The translations under genes and the position numbers were made by a program. Below the pieces are notes generated by a model. The model ran no database searches. It was not told the DNA's origin and saw only the letters and a program-made list of their open reading frames with translations. Positions 12,337 through 21,669 of a DNA stretch of 64,000 nucleotides are shown here, piece by piece (position 1 is the first letter of the stretch; each line of letters opens with the position of its first letter). Origin of the DNA: Jeotgalicoccus meleagridis (lineage in GTDB: Bacteria > Bacillota > Bacilli > Staphylococcales > Salinicoccaceae); assembly GCF_903994045.1 (NCBI RefSeq), contig NZ_CAJEWD010000008.1, positions 512,532 through 576,531 of the forward strand. The letters run 5' to 3'.

Positions 12337-13641
12337 TTATTCCATCCCCTTGTCTGGTAAGATCAGATTTAAAATAATTCCTATAACTGCTGCGAGTGCC
12401 ATTCCTTCTAAATTAAAAGGAATATCTCCGATAGTGAAGTCTAAGTGCGCTTTACCAATTCCAACAACTAAAATAACTGATGCAATGACGAGATTTCTTT
12501 TATTGTCTAAGTTTGTTCTATCATCTATTAACATGCGTAAACCACTTGCTGCTATGATTCCAAAGAGGAGTATAGAAACCCCACCCATGACTGGACTCGG
12601 TATCGATTGAACAACTGCCGTAAATTTACCAACGAAACCGAGAATGATAGCAAGAACCGCAGCACCACCAATCACCCAAGTTGAAAAGATTCTAGTGATG
12701 GCAAGGACGCCTATGTTCTCTCCATAAGTTGTCGTTGGAGGTCCACCGATTATGCTCGAAAACATAGTTGCCAAACCGTCTCCAAAAATCGAGCGATGGA
12801 GTCCTGGCTTTACGAAGAAGTTTCTGCCGACAATTTTATTGATAACTAACTGGTGACCAATGTGCTCAGAGATGGTGACAAAAACTATCGGTAACATTAC
12901 TATCATGAGTCCGATATTCATTGCTGGTGTATAGTCTCTAAAAGGAAGGTAGAGTTCCGGTAACATTAACCAACTTGTTGACTTGATGATTTCAAGGTCA
13001 ACTATGCCAAAGATTAAGGCTGTAATATAACCACCGACAATCCCGATTAATATAGGTATCAAACCTAGAACACCTTTTAAAAAGATTGAGGCGAGTATTG
13101 TGATGGTCAGAGTAATCAGAGCAACTGTGATATAGGTTAAGCTATAGCCTTCTTGATTACCGGAGTCCGTATACATCGCCATGTCCACCGCAACTGGCGC
13201 AAGTCCAAGACCGATAACCATGATGACTGGACCGACTACGATAGGCGGTAACATTTTCATGATCCATTTGGTGCCTATCCCTTTAATAATCAGTGCAATT
13301 AGCACGTACAGGACACCAGAAAAGAATAAGGCTGTTAGTACCTCACCAAGTGTGTTCGCTCCAAGCGCTATGGTAATCGGTAGGATAAAAGCAAAGCTTG
13401 ACCCAAGATAGGCAGGAATTTGCCCTTTTGTTACTAAGATATAAATCAAGGTTCCTACACCACTCGCAATCAATGCTGCACTCACTGGTAGTCCCGTTAA
13501 AAAAGGAACTAAAACTGTCGCGCCAAACATGGCGAAAAGATGCTGGGAACTAAGCAGTAAACCTTGTAAAAACTTTGGCCTCTCATTAACATCTAACTTT
13601 GGCTCCACCGTTCTTTGGAAAATCTCTTCTTCAGTCATCAT
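12337..13641 (-). CDS. pyrP: Uracil permease (NCS2 family)
   Basis: Proton-coupled uracil uptake across the cytoplasmic membrane. The protein is strongly hydrophobic with about 12-14 membrane segments. It shows NCS2 features, including GLPVSAALIASGVG in the early helices, a glutamate in the SEHIGHQLV stretch and GPPTTTYGENIG, which corresponds to the substrate-site region of UraA. A GGGGA site precedes the first ATG of an ATG-ATG pair. It lies only 18 bp behind pyrR and abuts pyrB, leaving no room for a second attenuator. Confidence 0.96.
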   Translation of the reverse strand: MMTEEEIFQRTVEPKLDVNERPKFLQGLLLSSQHLFAMFGATVLVPFLTGLPVSAALIASGVGTLIYILVTKGQIPAYLGSSFAFILPITIALGANTLGEVLTALFFSGVLYVLIALIIKGIGTKWIMKMLPPIVVGPVIMVIGLGLAPVAVDMAMYTDSGNQEGYSLTYITVALITLTITILASIFLKGVLGLIPILIGIVGGYITALIFGIVDLEIIKSTSWLMLPELYLPFRDYTPAMNIGLMIVMLPIVFVTISEHIGHQLVINKIVGRNFFVKPGLHRSIFGDGLATMFSSIIGGPPTTTYGENIGVLAITRIFSTWVIGGAAVLAIILGFVGKFTAVVQSIPSPVMGGVSILLFGIIAASGLRMLIDDRTNLDNKRNLVIASVILVVGIGKAHLDFTIGDIPFNLEGMALAAVIGIILNLILPDKGME

Positions 13642-13659
13642 CAATTATCCCCTTTTAAG

Positions 13660-14181
13660 TTATTGTATTGTTACACTTGATTCTCCGTCGTACTCTTCAA
13701 GTAAGACTATGACTTTTTCTGTTTTAGAAGTCGGAATATTTTTTCCGATGTAATCCGGTCTGATTGGCAACTCCCTGTGGCCTCTGTCCACTAAAATCGC
13801 AAGGGAAATTGTTCTTGGTCTTGCCTTATTTAAAATAGCGTCAATTGCAGCTCTTATCGTTCTCCCTGTCTCTAGTACATCGTCTACAATTACTACATGT
13901 TTTTTACTGTAATCTCCTTCACTGACTATCGCATCTTTTGTATCGATATCAGCGGGACGATCGTCTCTATAAGCTGAAGTATCAATCGTTCCGACTGGAA
14001 CTTTCACACCTTCAATCGCTACGATTCTTTCTTGAATTCTTTTGGCGAGATGTTCACCCCGAGTTTTAACACCGAGTATGACTATGTCTTCTGGACCTTT
14101 GTGTTTTTCAAGAATTTCATGTGCCATTCTTGTCACTGCTCTTTTTATTTGAGCCTCATCCATTATTGTTTTTTTAGTCAT
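13660..14181 (-). CDS. pyrR: pyr operon attenuator protein / uracil phosphoribosyltransferase PyrR
   Basis: RNA-binding regulator that senses UMP and stabilises an anti-antiterminator in the pyr leader; it also has some uracil phosphoribosyltransferase activity. The 173 residues contain the PRPP loop VVIVDDVLETGRT (96-108) and the basic region RGHRELPIRPDYIGKN typical of PyrR. It has a GGAGG site and is the first gene of the operon, right behind the attenuator it should act on. Confidence 0.97.
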   Translation of the reverse strand: MTKKTIMDEAQIKRAVTRMAHEILEKHKGPEDIVILGVKTRGEHLAKRIQERIVAIEGVKVPVGTIDTSAYRDDRPADIDTKDAIVSEGDYSKKHVVIVDDVLETGRTIRAAIDAILNKARPRTISLAILVDRGHRELPIRPDYIGKNIPTSKTEKVIVLLEEYDGESSVTIQ

Positions 14182-14201
14182 TTTATATCCTCCATTTATA
14201 C

Positions 14202-14239
14202 AAAAAAATACTCATGTCTTTAAAAAAAGACATGAGTAT
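14202..14239 (-). terminator. Attenuator terminator in the pyr leader
   Basis: A 14-bp inverted repeat (ATACTCATGTCTTT with its complement) separated by four bases is followed on the minus strand by seven T residues. It ends about 20 bases before the pyrR start and is the expected regulated terminator of a PyrR leader. Confidence 0.92.
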
Positions 14240-14309
14240 ATAATATACAATATATTAGGCATGATGCGCTGACTCAATCCATCCGGCATCGAGTCCATCA
14301 TTACCATCA

Positions 14310-14345
14310 CGTCTTCTTAGCCTCTCTGGACTAAAATTTAAAGAC
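14310..14345 (-). promoter_or_regulatory. PyrR-binding loop of the pyr leader RNA
   Basis: The minus strand carries AGTCCAGAGAGGCT at 14319-14332 between weakly complementary arms. This matches the conserved PyrR recognition hairpin of Bacillus pyr leaders (consensus ARUCCNGNGAGGYU). When UMP is abundant PyrR should bind here and favour the downstream terminator. Confidence 0.92.
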
Positions 14346-14368
14346 TTCGTACTTATTTGATTTTGTTT

Positions 14369-14397
14369 ATCATAACAATCCTTGTTTACTAAGTCAA
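14369..14397 (-). promoter_or_regulatory. Promoter of the pyr operon
   Basis: TTGACT at 14392-14397 and TATGAT at 14369-14374 on the minus strand, spaced by exactly 17 bases, read toward the PyrR loop. The -35 box lies only a few bases after the rluD stop. Confidence 0.88.
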
Positions 14398-14404
14398 CGA
14401 TTTT

Positions 14405-15310
14405 TTAGAGTTCAGACTTTTTTAAGTCATCTAAAATCTCTGTAAAATATTGAGGGAGTTCAGACTTAAATTCTAAATACTCACCTGTTTTAGGATGAAT
14501 AAAGCCAATCACACCTGCATGTAGTAATTGTCCATCTGTCTCTATAGTCTTTCTTGGTCCATACTTAGGATCTCCTGCTAAATGATAACCAATGTACTTC
14601 ATGTGCACTCTAATTTGGTGAGTACGTCCTGTTTCAAGTACACATTCCACCAAAGTGAAATCCTTAAAGCGCTCAAGAACATTGAAATGTGTTACCGCAT
14701 CTTTACCATCATCAACAACTGCCATTTCTTGGCGTTCTTTTGGATTACGTCCAATTGGTGCTTCAATCGTACCTAAATTATGAGGAATCACCCCATGAAC
14801 TAAGGCTGTATATTTTCTAGTTACGGTTTTTGCCATCAACTGTTCGACTAAATGCCTGTGCGCAATATCGTTTTTAGCGACCATTAAGAGTCCACTTGTG
14901 TCCATATCGATACGATGTACAATACCTGGTCTTAGTTCGCCGTTGATACCGGATAAGTGATCTAATTGATACATCAGACCATTTACTAAAGTGCCTGAGG
15001 CATGCCCTGCAGCTGGGTGAACGACCATACCACGTGGTTTATTTACCACTGCAAGATCTTCATCCTCATAGACTATATCCAGATGTAAATTTTCTGGAAC
15101 GATATCTGACTCGACATCTTCTCTTTCAAAAAATTCAATCTCATCGCCAGTTTTGACCTTGTAGTTTGGTTTAACTTGTTTTTGATTAACCAAGATATGT
15201 CCTGATTTCAGTCTGTTTTGAATATCAGTACGTGAAATATCATCCACCTTAGTCGTTAATAAGGCATCCAATCTTTGACCTTGATCATCACTTGTAATAA
15301 TTATTTTCAT
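14405..15310 (-). CDS. rluD: RluD-type 23S rRNA pseudouridine synthase
   Basis: Pseudouridine synthase of the RluA/RluD family that modifies large-subunit rRNA. An S4 RNA-binding domain occupies about residues 12-70. The catalytic domain has VHRIDMDTSGLL with the catalytic aspartate D135, and the later motifs RTHQIRVH and LAGDPKYG. It starts within the end of lspA (ATGA overlap), the common lspA-rluD arrangement in Firmicutes. The exact target sites are not decided by the sequence. No terminator follows, so transcription may run into the pyr leader. Confidence 0.93.
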   Translation of the reverse strand: MKIIITSDDQGQRLDALLTTKVDDISRTDIQNRLKSGHILVNQKQVKPNYKVKTGDEIEFFEREDVESDIVPENLHLDIVYEDEDLAVVNKPRGMVVHPAAGHASGTLVNGLMYQLDHLSGINGELRPGIVHRIDMDTSGLLMVAKNDIAHRHLVEQLMAKTVTRKYTALVHGVIPHNLGTIEAPIGRNPKERQEMAVVDDGKDAVTHFNVLERFKDFTLVECVLETGRTHQIRVHMKYIGYHLAGDPKYGPRKTIETDGQLLHAGVIGFIHPKTGEYLEFKSELPQYFTEILDDLKKSEL

Positions 15311-15786
15311 ATTTGTTTTTTACCTCTTCCCGTTACAAACACTTCTAGTAACAACATCACGACTCCGACGGTTAAGGCACTATCTGCAACATTAAAAATT
15401 GGAAAATCGTAGTTGAAGATTAAAATATCGACAAAATCTACGACTTCTTGAAATAGTAAGCGGTCGATAAAGTTACCTATCGCTCCAGCCATAAGTAGGG
15501 TGATACCGATTTGCATCATCCAGTTGTCACGCGCTTCTGACTTGTAGAAATATACTAAGAAAATCAATACTACCACAGTAATGATATAGAAAAACAGCAT
15601 GCGACCTTGGAAAATTCCCCAAGCCGCACCGCTATTTCTATGTGAGGTAATACTTAAAAACTCTCCTAAAAGTGGAATTGATTCCCCGAGCGACATCTGT
15701 GTCGCTACGAGGTACTTTGTAAGTTGATCAAGCGCTAAGACAATAAGCAAAACGATTGTCATCGGTACAATTCTATACTGTTTCAT
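15307..15786 (-). CDS. lspA: Lipoprotein signal peptidase
   Basis: Membrane aspartic protease that removes signal peptides from diacylated prolipoproteins, such as the CtaC precursor of this window. The 159 residues have four predicted membrane segments. The catalytic aspartates are D117 (EVVDF) and D135 (FNVADSA), with NSGAAWG and GAIGNFIDR also present. An ATG just after the ileS stop is chosen. A longer reading would add 13 residues inside ileS and lose the usual N-terminus. No strong ribosome binding site is seen, so coupling to ileS translation is likely. Confidence 0.94.
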   Translation of the reverse strand: MKQYRIVPMTIVLLIVLALDQLTKYLVATQMSLGESIPLLGEFLSITSHRNSGAAWGIFQGRMLFFYIITVVVLIFLVYFYKSEARDNWMMQIGITLLMAGAIGNFIDRLLFQEVVDFVDILIFNYDFPIFNVADSALTVGVVMLLLEVFVTGRGKKQI

Positions 15787-15788
15787 TT

Positions 15789-18527
15789 TTACAGTGAGTC
15801 CACAACTTCTCGACAACGCGGACAAATGTCATCGTCATGATTTACGAGAGATTCAGCTGTTGAATAGTTCCAGCAACGATTACAACGTTCGCCGTCTGCA
15901 TGTTCAACCTTCACAGTCACATTATCAAAGCTCTTACCATCTTCTAACTTATCTACAACTTCTACTTGAGAGACGATAAAGAACTGAGCAAGGCTACCAC
16001 GAATGTCATCTAGATTTAAATCTGTCGGTTCTGTTAAAGTCACTTTAGCATCTAATGACTTACCGATCACTTTTTCGTTTCTTGCTTCTTCTAGAGCTTT
16101 ATAAACGTCATCACGGACACTCATGAATTTACTCCATTTTTCAATGAGTGCTTCATCAGTTTCCTCACGTTCAGGATAATGTTCTAAGTGAACACTTTCT
16201 TTATCTGTATATGGTGTGTGTTCATAAATCTCTTCTGCAGTGTGAACTAAGACAGGTGCTAAGATTAAGTTTAATTCTTTTAGAATCTTATACAAGACTG
16301 TCTGTAAGCTGCGTCTGATAGGTGCATTTTCTTTCTCGATATACAAGATATCCTTACCGTAGTCTAAATAGAAATTAGATAGATCCACATTGATAAAGTT
16401 CTGAACCGTTTGGTACATCGTCACATAATCATATCTTTCATAAGCATCTAACATGAATGTTTTAAGCTTATTAAAACGATTGTACATATACTTGTCTACT
16501 TCGAATAAGTCATCATAAGACACTGCATCTTCTTTAGGGTTAAAGTCATTCACATTACCGAGTAAGAATCTAAAAGTATTACGGATTTTACGATAAACTT
16601 CAGATACTTGTTTTAAGATGTCGTCAGAAACTCTAACATCTTCTTGGAAGTCTGATGACATGACCCATAGACGAATAATGTCTGCACCCATTTGCTGCAT
16701 GACTTTAGTTGGTAAAATAACATTACCAAGCGATTTAGACATCTTCTTACCTGCGCCGTCCATGACAAAGCCGTGGCTCAGTAATTCCTTATATGGTGAA
16801 TGGCCTTTAGTTGCCACACTAGTAATCAATGATGAGTTGAACCAACCACGATACTGGTCAGAACCTTCAAAGTATAAATCTGCTGGATACGTTAGATAGT
16901 CTCTGTAATCTAAAACGCCTCGGTGAGTCGACCCAGAATCAAACCAAACATCCATGATATCTGTTTCTTTAGTAAATTCACCATTCGGTGATCCTTCGTG
17001 ACTGAAGCCTTCTGGTAGTAAATCTTTTGCATCCCATTCAAACCAAATGTTTGAACCATGTTCTTCAAATAGTGTTGCAATGTGTTCGATAACATCTACA
17101 TCGATGATTTCTTGACCATTTTCTGCATAGAAGAACGGTAGTGGAACACCCCATACACGTTGACGTGAAATGACCCAGTCTCCTCTATTTTTAATCATGT
17201 TGTACATGCGTTTACGGTTCCATTCAACTTGGAATTTTGTATCCATTAAAGCATCCAAGATATCTTGTCTCACACCATCAATTGAAGCAAACCACTGTGG
17301 TGTCGCACGGAAGATTACTGGTTTTTTAGTACGCCAATCATGTGGATATGAGTGAGTATAGAATGACAGTTTGACTAGTGCACCTGCTTCTTCTAAATCT
17401 TCTGTGATGACTTTATTAGCATCATCATAGAACAGTCCTTCGTATTTACCAGCCTCAGCTGTAAAGACACCTTTGTCATCTACAGGACTTAGAACATCCA
17501 AGCCATACTGTTGACCCACTTTAAAGTCATCATCCCCGTGACCTGGTGCTGTATGAACGACTCCTGTACCCGCTTCAGTTGTGACGTGGTCACCAAGTAT
17601 AACAAGGCTCTCACGGTCAACTAATGGATGACGTGCGACAAGTCGATCAAGCTCTGCACCTTTAAATTCCTTAGTGCGAGTAATCTCTTCTTTATTGAAG
17701 TCGACTTCTTCACAGAAATGATCGAGTAAATCTTCAGCTACAATGTACTCTTCTCCTTGATAGTTAAATTGAACATAATTTAAATTTTTGTGAACGGCAA
17801 GTGCTAAGTTTGATGGAATCGTCCATGGAGTTGTTGTCCAAATGACAAATTTCACACCATTTTCTACGACACCTTTACCATCTGTAACTTCAAAAGTGAC
17901 ATAGATAGACGGTGATTTTTTATCCTTGTATTCTAATTCCGCTTCAGCAAGAGACGATTCACTAGTAGGTGACCAATAAATTGGTTTTTTACCTTTGTAA
18001 ATAAGCCCTTTTTCAACCATATCTTTTAAGACACGTACTTGTGATGCTTCAAATTCTGGTTTGTAAGTCAAATATGGATTATCCCATTCACCATCTACAC
18101 CCATACGTTTAAATCCGTCTCTTTGGATGTCAATTTGAGAGTTGGCAAATTCAATACATTTATTTCTAAATTCTTCAATCGTCATCGACTTTCTGTCGAC
18201 ACCTTTGTTAGTCAGAGCTTGTTCAATTGGCAGTCCATGTGTATCCCAACCAGGTACATAAGGTGAGTAGTAACCTTGCATCTGTTTATTACGGATGATA
18301 AAGTCCTTGATAATTTTGTTAAGCGCATGGCCCATGTGTAAATTACCATTCGCATAAGGGGGTCCATCATGTAAGACAAAAGGTGTGTTACCTTCATTTA
18401 ACTTTAATTTTTTCTCATAAAGTCCAATTTCTTGCCAGTGTTCTTGCATCTTAGGTTCTTTATTGACTAAGCCGCCACGCATTTTAAATTTTGTTTTCGG
18501 CATGAGTAGAGTATCTTTATAGTCCAT
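15789..18527 (-). CDS. ileS: Isoleucyl-tRNA synthetase
   Basis: Charges tRNA-Ile and edits misactivated valine. The 912 residues begin [12 protein letters not shown], with an AGGAG site nine bases upstream. The class I signatures are the HMGH version of HIGH near residue 60 and KMSKS near 595. The editing domain lies between them ([13 protein letters not shown] region). A C-terminal zinc finger (CNRCW and CPRC) closes the protein, typical of the bacterial type. Expression is governed by the T-box leader just upstream. lspA follows after two bases. Confidence 0.98.
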   Translation of the reverse strand: MDYKDTLLMPKTKFKMRGGLVNKEPKMQEHWQEIGLYEKKLKLNEGNTPFVLHDGPPYANGNLHMGHALNKIIKDFIIRNKQMQGYYSPYVPGWDTHGLPIEQALTNKGVDRKSMTIEEFRNKCIEFANSQIDIQRDGFKRMGVDGEWDNPYLTYKPEFEASQVRVLKDMVEKGLIYKGKKPIYWSPTSESSLAEAELEYKDKKSPSIYVTFEVTDGKGVVENGVKFVIWTTTPWTIPSNLALAVHKNLNYVQFNYQGEEYIVAEDLLDHFCEEVDFNKEEITRTKEFKGAELDRLVARHPLVDRESLVILGDHVTTEAGTGVVHTAPGHGDDDFKVGQQYGLDVLSPVDDKGVFTAEAGKYEGLFYDDANKVITEDLEEAGALVKLSFYTHSYPHDWRTKKPVIFRATPQWFASIDGVRQDILDALMDTKFQVEWNRKRMYNMIKNRGDWVISRQRVWGVPLPFFYAENGQEIIDVDVIEHIATLFEEHGSNIWFEWDAKDLLPEGFSHEGSPNGEFTKETDIMDVWFDSGSTHRGVLDYRDYLTYPADLYFEGSDQYRGWFNSSLITSVATKGHSPYKELLSHGFVMDGAGKKMSKSLGNVILPTKVMQQMGADIIRLWVMSSDFQEDVRVSDDILKQVSEVYRKIRNTFRFLLGNVNDFNPKEDAVSYDDLFEVDKYMYNRFNKLKTFMLDAYERYDYVTMYQTVQNFINVDLSNFYLDYGKDILYIEKENAPIRRSLQTVLYKILKELNLILAPVLVHTAEEIYEHTPYTDKESVHLEHYPEREETDEALIEKWSKFMSVRDDVYKALEEARNEKVIGKSLDAKVTLTEPTDLNLDDIRGSLAQFFIVSQVEVVDKLEDGKSFDNVTVKVEHADGERCNRCWNYSTAESLVNHDDDICPRCREVVDSL

Positions 18528-18554
18528 TTGATTTTCTCCTTTGATAAATAAAAA

Positions 18555-18707
18555 GACTCTAAGCAAGAAGGGACGATTAACCGCGGTACCACCCTTTTTG
18601 ACTGCTTAGAGTCCTCTTAAAAGTTTATTTTTTCTAAATCATTAGTGATAGTCAGCCTTCATCTTCGTCAGGGCTCTCACCTTCCCCTGATCGCTGGATA
18701 CCAATGA
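18555..18707 (-). promoter_or_regulatory. Isoleucine T-box riboswitch with terminator
   Basis: The minus strand holds the conserved T-box AGGGTGGTACCGCGG (18581-18595). It lies inside an 11-bp terminator helix (GACTCTAAGCA, 18555-18565 pairing with 18603-18613) that is followed by five T residues. Upstream a Stem I can be folded from 18707 to 18639 with the base helix TCATTGG/CTAATGA and an internal loop. ATC at 18647-18649 sits one A before the closing helix, the usual place for a specifier codon, so it reads isoleucine. Uncharged tRNA-Ile should switch the terminator off. Confidence 0.93.
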
Positions 18708-18736
18708 ACACTTTCCTTGTCTAATAATACATATTA

Positions 18737-18765
18737 ATTATGCTAAATTTCTTAACTTTCGTCAA
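18737..18765 (-). promoter_or_regulatory. Promoter of the ileS T-box transcript
   Basis: TTGACG (18760-18765) and CATAAT (18737-18742) on the minus strand are separated by 17 bases. The predicted start site is about 23 bases before Stem I of the T-box. The -35 box lies 10 bases after the divIVA stop. Confidence 0.8.
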
Positions 18766-18775
18766 TGTTATTTAC

Positions 18776-19255
18776 TTATTTTTCCGTTTCTTCTTCATCT
18801 AATTTAAGTAGATGTTCCCAATCGTCTGTCTCAATTAAATCTAATTGAGCTTGAATGAGTAGTTTATATCTTGCTCTAAATATCTTAGCATTGTTTTTTA
18901 GCTCTTCTGTATAGCGTGTCATTTTAGCTGCATCATTACGTGCATGCTCGATAATTTTTTCAGCTTCAATTTCTGCTTTCTGAATTATACTATCACCGTG
19001 ATTTTGAGCTCTTAATTTAATGTCATCACCAGCTTTTGTAGCAGATAAAATCGCCTCATGTATAGAGGTTTCTACACTCTTAAAGCTGTTTAAGTTCTCT
19101 TGACGTTCGTTTAACATCTCTTCAAGTTGTTTGATACGCTCATCTTTACTGTCGATGATATCTGCAAGAGAAGATAAATGTTGTCTCACAGCTTGTTCAT
19201 CTAAACCTCTATAGACAGTATTAAATTTCTTTTTAATTATTTCATCTCGATTCAT
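18776..19255 (-). CDS. divIVA: DivIVA family cell division protein
   Basis: Coiled-coil protein that binds curved membrane at poles and septa. The 159 residues start with the family lipid-binding region, seen as FNTVYRGLDEQAVRQHL, where DivIVA usually has RGYD--EV. The rest is heptad-like coiled coil from about residue 28 to 135, with an acidic C-terminal end. GAGGTG precedes the ATG. It is the last gene of the mraZ-to-divIVA group before the separate ileS unit. Confidence 0.9.
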   Translation of the reverse strand: MNRDEIIKKKFNTVYRGLDEQAVRQHLSSLADIIDSKDERIKQLEEMLNERQENLNSFKSVETSIHEAILSATKAGDDIKLRAQNHGDSIIQKAEIEAEKIIEHARNDAAKMTRYTEELKNNAKIFRARYKLLIQAQLDLIETDDWEHLLKLDEEETEK

Positions 19256-19264
19256 ATTTACACC

Positions 19265-20050
19265 TCAATCATCTGTAACGATTTTGATTTCTAATCGATA
19301 CTTTCCTTTTTTTGTTTCAGCTATTTGCTCGGCGACAAAAAAGCGTCCAAAGCTTCTGACTGAAACAACATCGCCACTTTCTATTATAAACGATGGCTCA
19401 TCGACAATCGAGTGATTCACTTTCACTTTTCCTTTCTCAATTCTTTCTTTGGATTTTGCTCGCCCTTCTTTTAACACATTGGCAACAACTGCATCAATGC
19501 GATATGAACTACTTAAAATATTAACCGTTTTTGTTGGAATTTTTGATTCAATAAATTCTTCATGTGGAATTTCTTTTAAGTTAATCGGAGCGTTCTTAAT
19601 CTTGTTTAAAGAACGGATAAAAACATCTTTGATAGTAGATGATACAGCAAACTGAATACTGTCAGCGATAACGATATCACCGATGACTGAACGATCTAAA
19701 CCAAGACTCATAATAGCACCTAAGATATTACGATGGCTTAAGCTCACAAATTTTTCAGGATATGACATTTCAAACACAGTAATTTCAAAATCATTTAAAT
19801 TGACGTCTATATATTCAGGAACTAAGAGCGCTCGCATACGTTCTCTTTCTGAGTTCTCTCCGCCTCCATAATAGTGTACAGAAATATCATCGTAATAACC
19901 GCTTAAACTATCTACCATAGTTCTTTCTCTAGGGTTTAAAAAATCAGTTAAGACGGCATAGTATTGATTAGATGCTTGCTCAAATTTACCATTGAGCAAG
20001 GTAAGTACATTATGTTCCTCTTTTCTAAAATGTTGAAAAATTTCTTTCAT
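19265..20050 (-). CDS. ylmH: YlmH-type S4 domain RNA-binding protein
   Basis: Conserved in Gram-positive division clusters. The 261 residues end with an S4 RNA-binding domain at about 180-245 (SSSYRIDAVVANVLKEGR and the KVKVNHSIVDEPSF segment). YlmH of B. subtilis has been linked to rescue of stalled 50S subunits, acting alongside RqcH. That makes the presence of rqcH in the same window noteworthy, although they are in separate operons. GGTGG precedes the ATG. A stable hairpin separates it from ylmG. Confidence 0.9.
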   Translation of the reverse strand: MKEIFQHFRKEEHNVLTLLNGKFEQASNQYYAVLTDFLNPRERTMVDSLSGYYDDISVHYYGGGENSERERMRALLVPEYIDVNLNDFEITVFEMSYPEKFVSLSHRNILGAIMSLGLDRSVIGDIVIADSIQFAVSSTIKDVFIRSLNKIKNAPINLKEIPHEEFIESKIPTKTVNILSSSYRIDAVVANVLKEGRAKSKERIEKGKVKVNHSIVDEPSFIIESGDVVSVRSFGRFFVAEQIAETKKGKYRLEIKIVTDD

Positions 20051-20074
20051 ATTTTCTTACCACCTTGAAAATTA

Positions 20075-20100
20075 TAGCCGCACTGTTAACAGCGCGGCTA
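20075..20100. other. Intergenic hairpin between ylmG and ylmH
   Basis: A 26-base inverted repeat with TAGCCGC arms around the self-complementary CTGTTAACAG can fold completely, with one G-U pair on the minus strand. It is not followed by a T run, so it is more likely a processing or stability element than a terminator. Confidence 0.5.
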
Positions 20101-20119
20101 GTACACATCATTCAATTGT

Positions 20120-20425
20120 TTAATGAAGCCAGATAAACAAGACTTTGAATATTTCATTCATACCTCTACCAAATAAGTTCAAGATAATGATTAGGACAAT
20201 TGGAGAGAGATCTAACATACCACCAATAGGTGGAATTAGTTTTCTAAAAGGTTCTAACAACGGCTCGTAAACTTTTCCTAAAAAGACTCCAAAAGAAGAC
20301 TCTCTAAGCGCTGGTAACCATGATGATAAAATATAGATAATTAAGCCCCATGTGAATATTGGCCACACAAAATTGAAGAATTGAACAATGTAAATCAATA
20401 TTTGAATTAATAATGAATTATCCAA
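20120..20425 (-). CDS. ylmG: YggT family membrane protein
   Basis: Small membrane protein of the YggT/YlmG family found next to sepF in Gram-positive division clusters. The 101 residues show two hydrophobic segments (about 8-34 and 70-90), separated by the conserved block EPLLEPFRKLIPPIGGMLDLSP. Its molecular role is not settled. The start is a TTG behind AAGGAG, as no ATG fits. It lies 11 bp after sepF. Confidence 0.9.
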   Translation of the reverse strand: MDNSLLIQILIYIVQFFNFVWPIFTWGLIIYILSSWLPALRESSFGVFLGKVYEPLLEPFRKLIPPIGGMLDLSPIVLIIILNLFGRGMNEIFKVLFIWLH

Positions 20426-20436
20426 AGCAATTCTCC

Positions 20437-21027
20437 TTACATGTCATCGAAATATTCTTCTTTGTCGGAAATTTCACCCTCAACACCAAAACTCGCAGGT
20501 GTACAGAGGAAAATATCTGCGCCAACTTTTTGAATATCGCCTTCCAAAGCATATACTGTCCCACTTAAAAAGTCCACTATTCGCTTTTTAGCGACATTAT
20601 CAATCTTCGTTAAATTTACCAAAGCCGCTCTTTTAGACTTTAATTCATCTGCAATATCTTGTGTTTCTGCAAAGACCCTAGGTTCAAATAAGCAGACCTT
20701 TGTATTCTGATTGTTAGTAGCCATCGTCTTTTTCTCCCCACGGTTAATCGTTTCAGTTTTAGCCGTAGTCTTTTTCGGACTCTGCTTTGTTTTACTTTGA
20801 ACGACACTTGATTTTTTATCGTTTTTGTTAACGTCTATCAACTTTGAATTTGTTTGTGATTTATCTCTGTTTGATAAATCAGTTTTTTGTCGGCTGGGTT
20901 TAGTGTTTTCAGATTTAATATTTGTTACCTTTGTAATTTTGTCATTATTTCTCGTTTCTTTGTAAGGCTCTACTTCCTCTTCAACATCAACGACAAATAA
21001 ATCTTTAATAAACTTTGTTATTGCCAT
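20437..21027 (-). CDS. sepF: Cell division protein SepF
   Basis: FtsZ-binding protein that helps tether and align Z-ring filaments. The N-terminus ([12 protein letters not shown]) fits the short membrane-binding amphipathic helix. Residues 20-100 are a charged, low-complexity linker rich in Lys, Thr and Ser. The conserved SepF domain covers about 108-190, with [27 protein letters not shown] and the glycine-rich IFLCTP end. AGGTGA precedes the ATG. It is placed between yggS and ylmG as in staphylococci. Confidence 0.96.
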   Translation of the reverse strand: MAITKFIKDLFVVDVEEEVEPYKETRNNDKITKVTNIKSENTKPSRQKTDLSNRDKSQTNSKLIDVNKNDKKSSVVQSKTKQSPKKTTAKTETINRGEKKTMATNNQNTKVCLFEPRVFAETQDIADELKSKRAALVNLTKIDNVAKKRIVDFLSGTVYALEGDIQKVGADIFLCTPASFGVEGEISDKEEYFDDM

Positions 21028-21035
21028 AAAATCAC

Positions 21036-21665
21036 CTAGCTCCCCATTATTTTACTCCCAACACGTATGTATGTCGCCCCATAGTTCAATGCGATTTGAT
21101 AATCATTGCTCATACCCATGCTAAGCTCAGTAACGGTTGGATACTTTTCTTTGACTTGGTCACGAAGTAAAGCTAAACCTTTGAAAGTGTCTTCGATTAC
21201 AGACTCGTCATCAGTATGTGGTGCCATCGTCATCAAACCGATTACTTTGACATATTTATATTGTGAAAGTGTCTCTAAGAAATCTTCAACTTGGTTAGGT
21301 TGTAAACCATGTTTTGACGATTCATCTGAAACATTTACCTGTATAAAACAGTTTACAATATGATGAGCAGCAGTTTCAATTTTTTTTGCAACACTTTCAC
21401 GCTCAAGCGAATGCAAATAATTTAAATCTTCAATGACATCTTTGACTTTTCTAGATTGCATAGTGCCAATAAAGTGCACTTCTGCATCTTCAGGTAAGGC
21501 TTTTCTTTTTTCGATAAAGCCTTCTACCCTATTTTCTCCAAAGTGTCTTACGCCCGCTTCATAAGCTTCAAGTGTTTCTTCCACACTGTGATATTTAGTG
21601 ACTGCAATAATATGAGCAGAATCTCCAACTTCTTTTTTGATTTTTTCGTAATTTTCTTTAATCAT
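21036..21665 (-). CDS. yggS: YggS family PLP homeostasis protein
   Basis: Pyridoxal phosphate-binding protein of the alanine racemase-like fold, thought to keep PLP and keto-acid pools balanced. With the ATG at 21665 it has 209 residues. K24 in IIAVTKYHS is the PLP-binding lysine. Other family motifs are [10 protein letters not shown] and GLMTMAP, followed by SMGMSNDY. The start has GGGAGG overlapping the end of pgeF. A longer frame runs back into pgeF but lacks family sequence there. Confidence 0.95.
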   Translation of the reverse strand: MIKENYEKIKKEVGDSAHIIAVTKYHSVEETLEAYEAGVRHFGENRVEGFIEKRKALPEDAEVHFIGTMQSRKVKDVIEDLNYLHSLERESVAKKIETAAHHIVNCFIQVNVSDESSKHGLQPNQVEDFLETLSQYKYVKVIGLMTMAPHTDDESVIEDTFKGLALLRDQVKEKYPTVTELSMGMSNDYQIALNYGATYIRVGSKIMGS

Positions 21666-21669
21666 CAGT

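Noticed and set aside
12227-12610. Plus-strand 127-residue frame across pyrB and pyrP
   Set aside because: It is antisense to two clear genes and has no ribosome binding site.
15789-15825. Longer N-terminus for lspA reaching into ileS
   Set aside because: The extra 13 residues come from the ileS zinc-finger end and are not part of the signal peptidase family.
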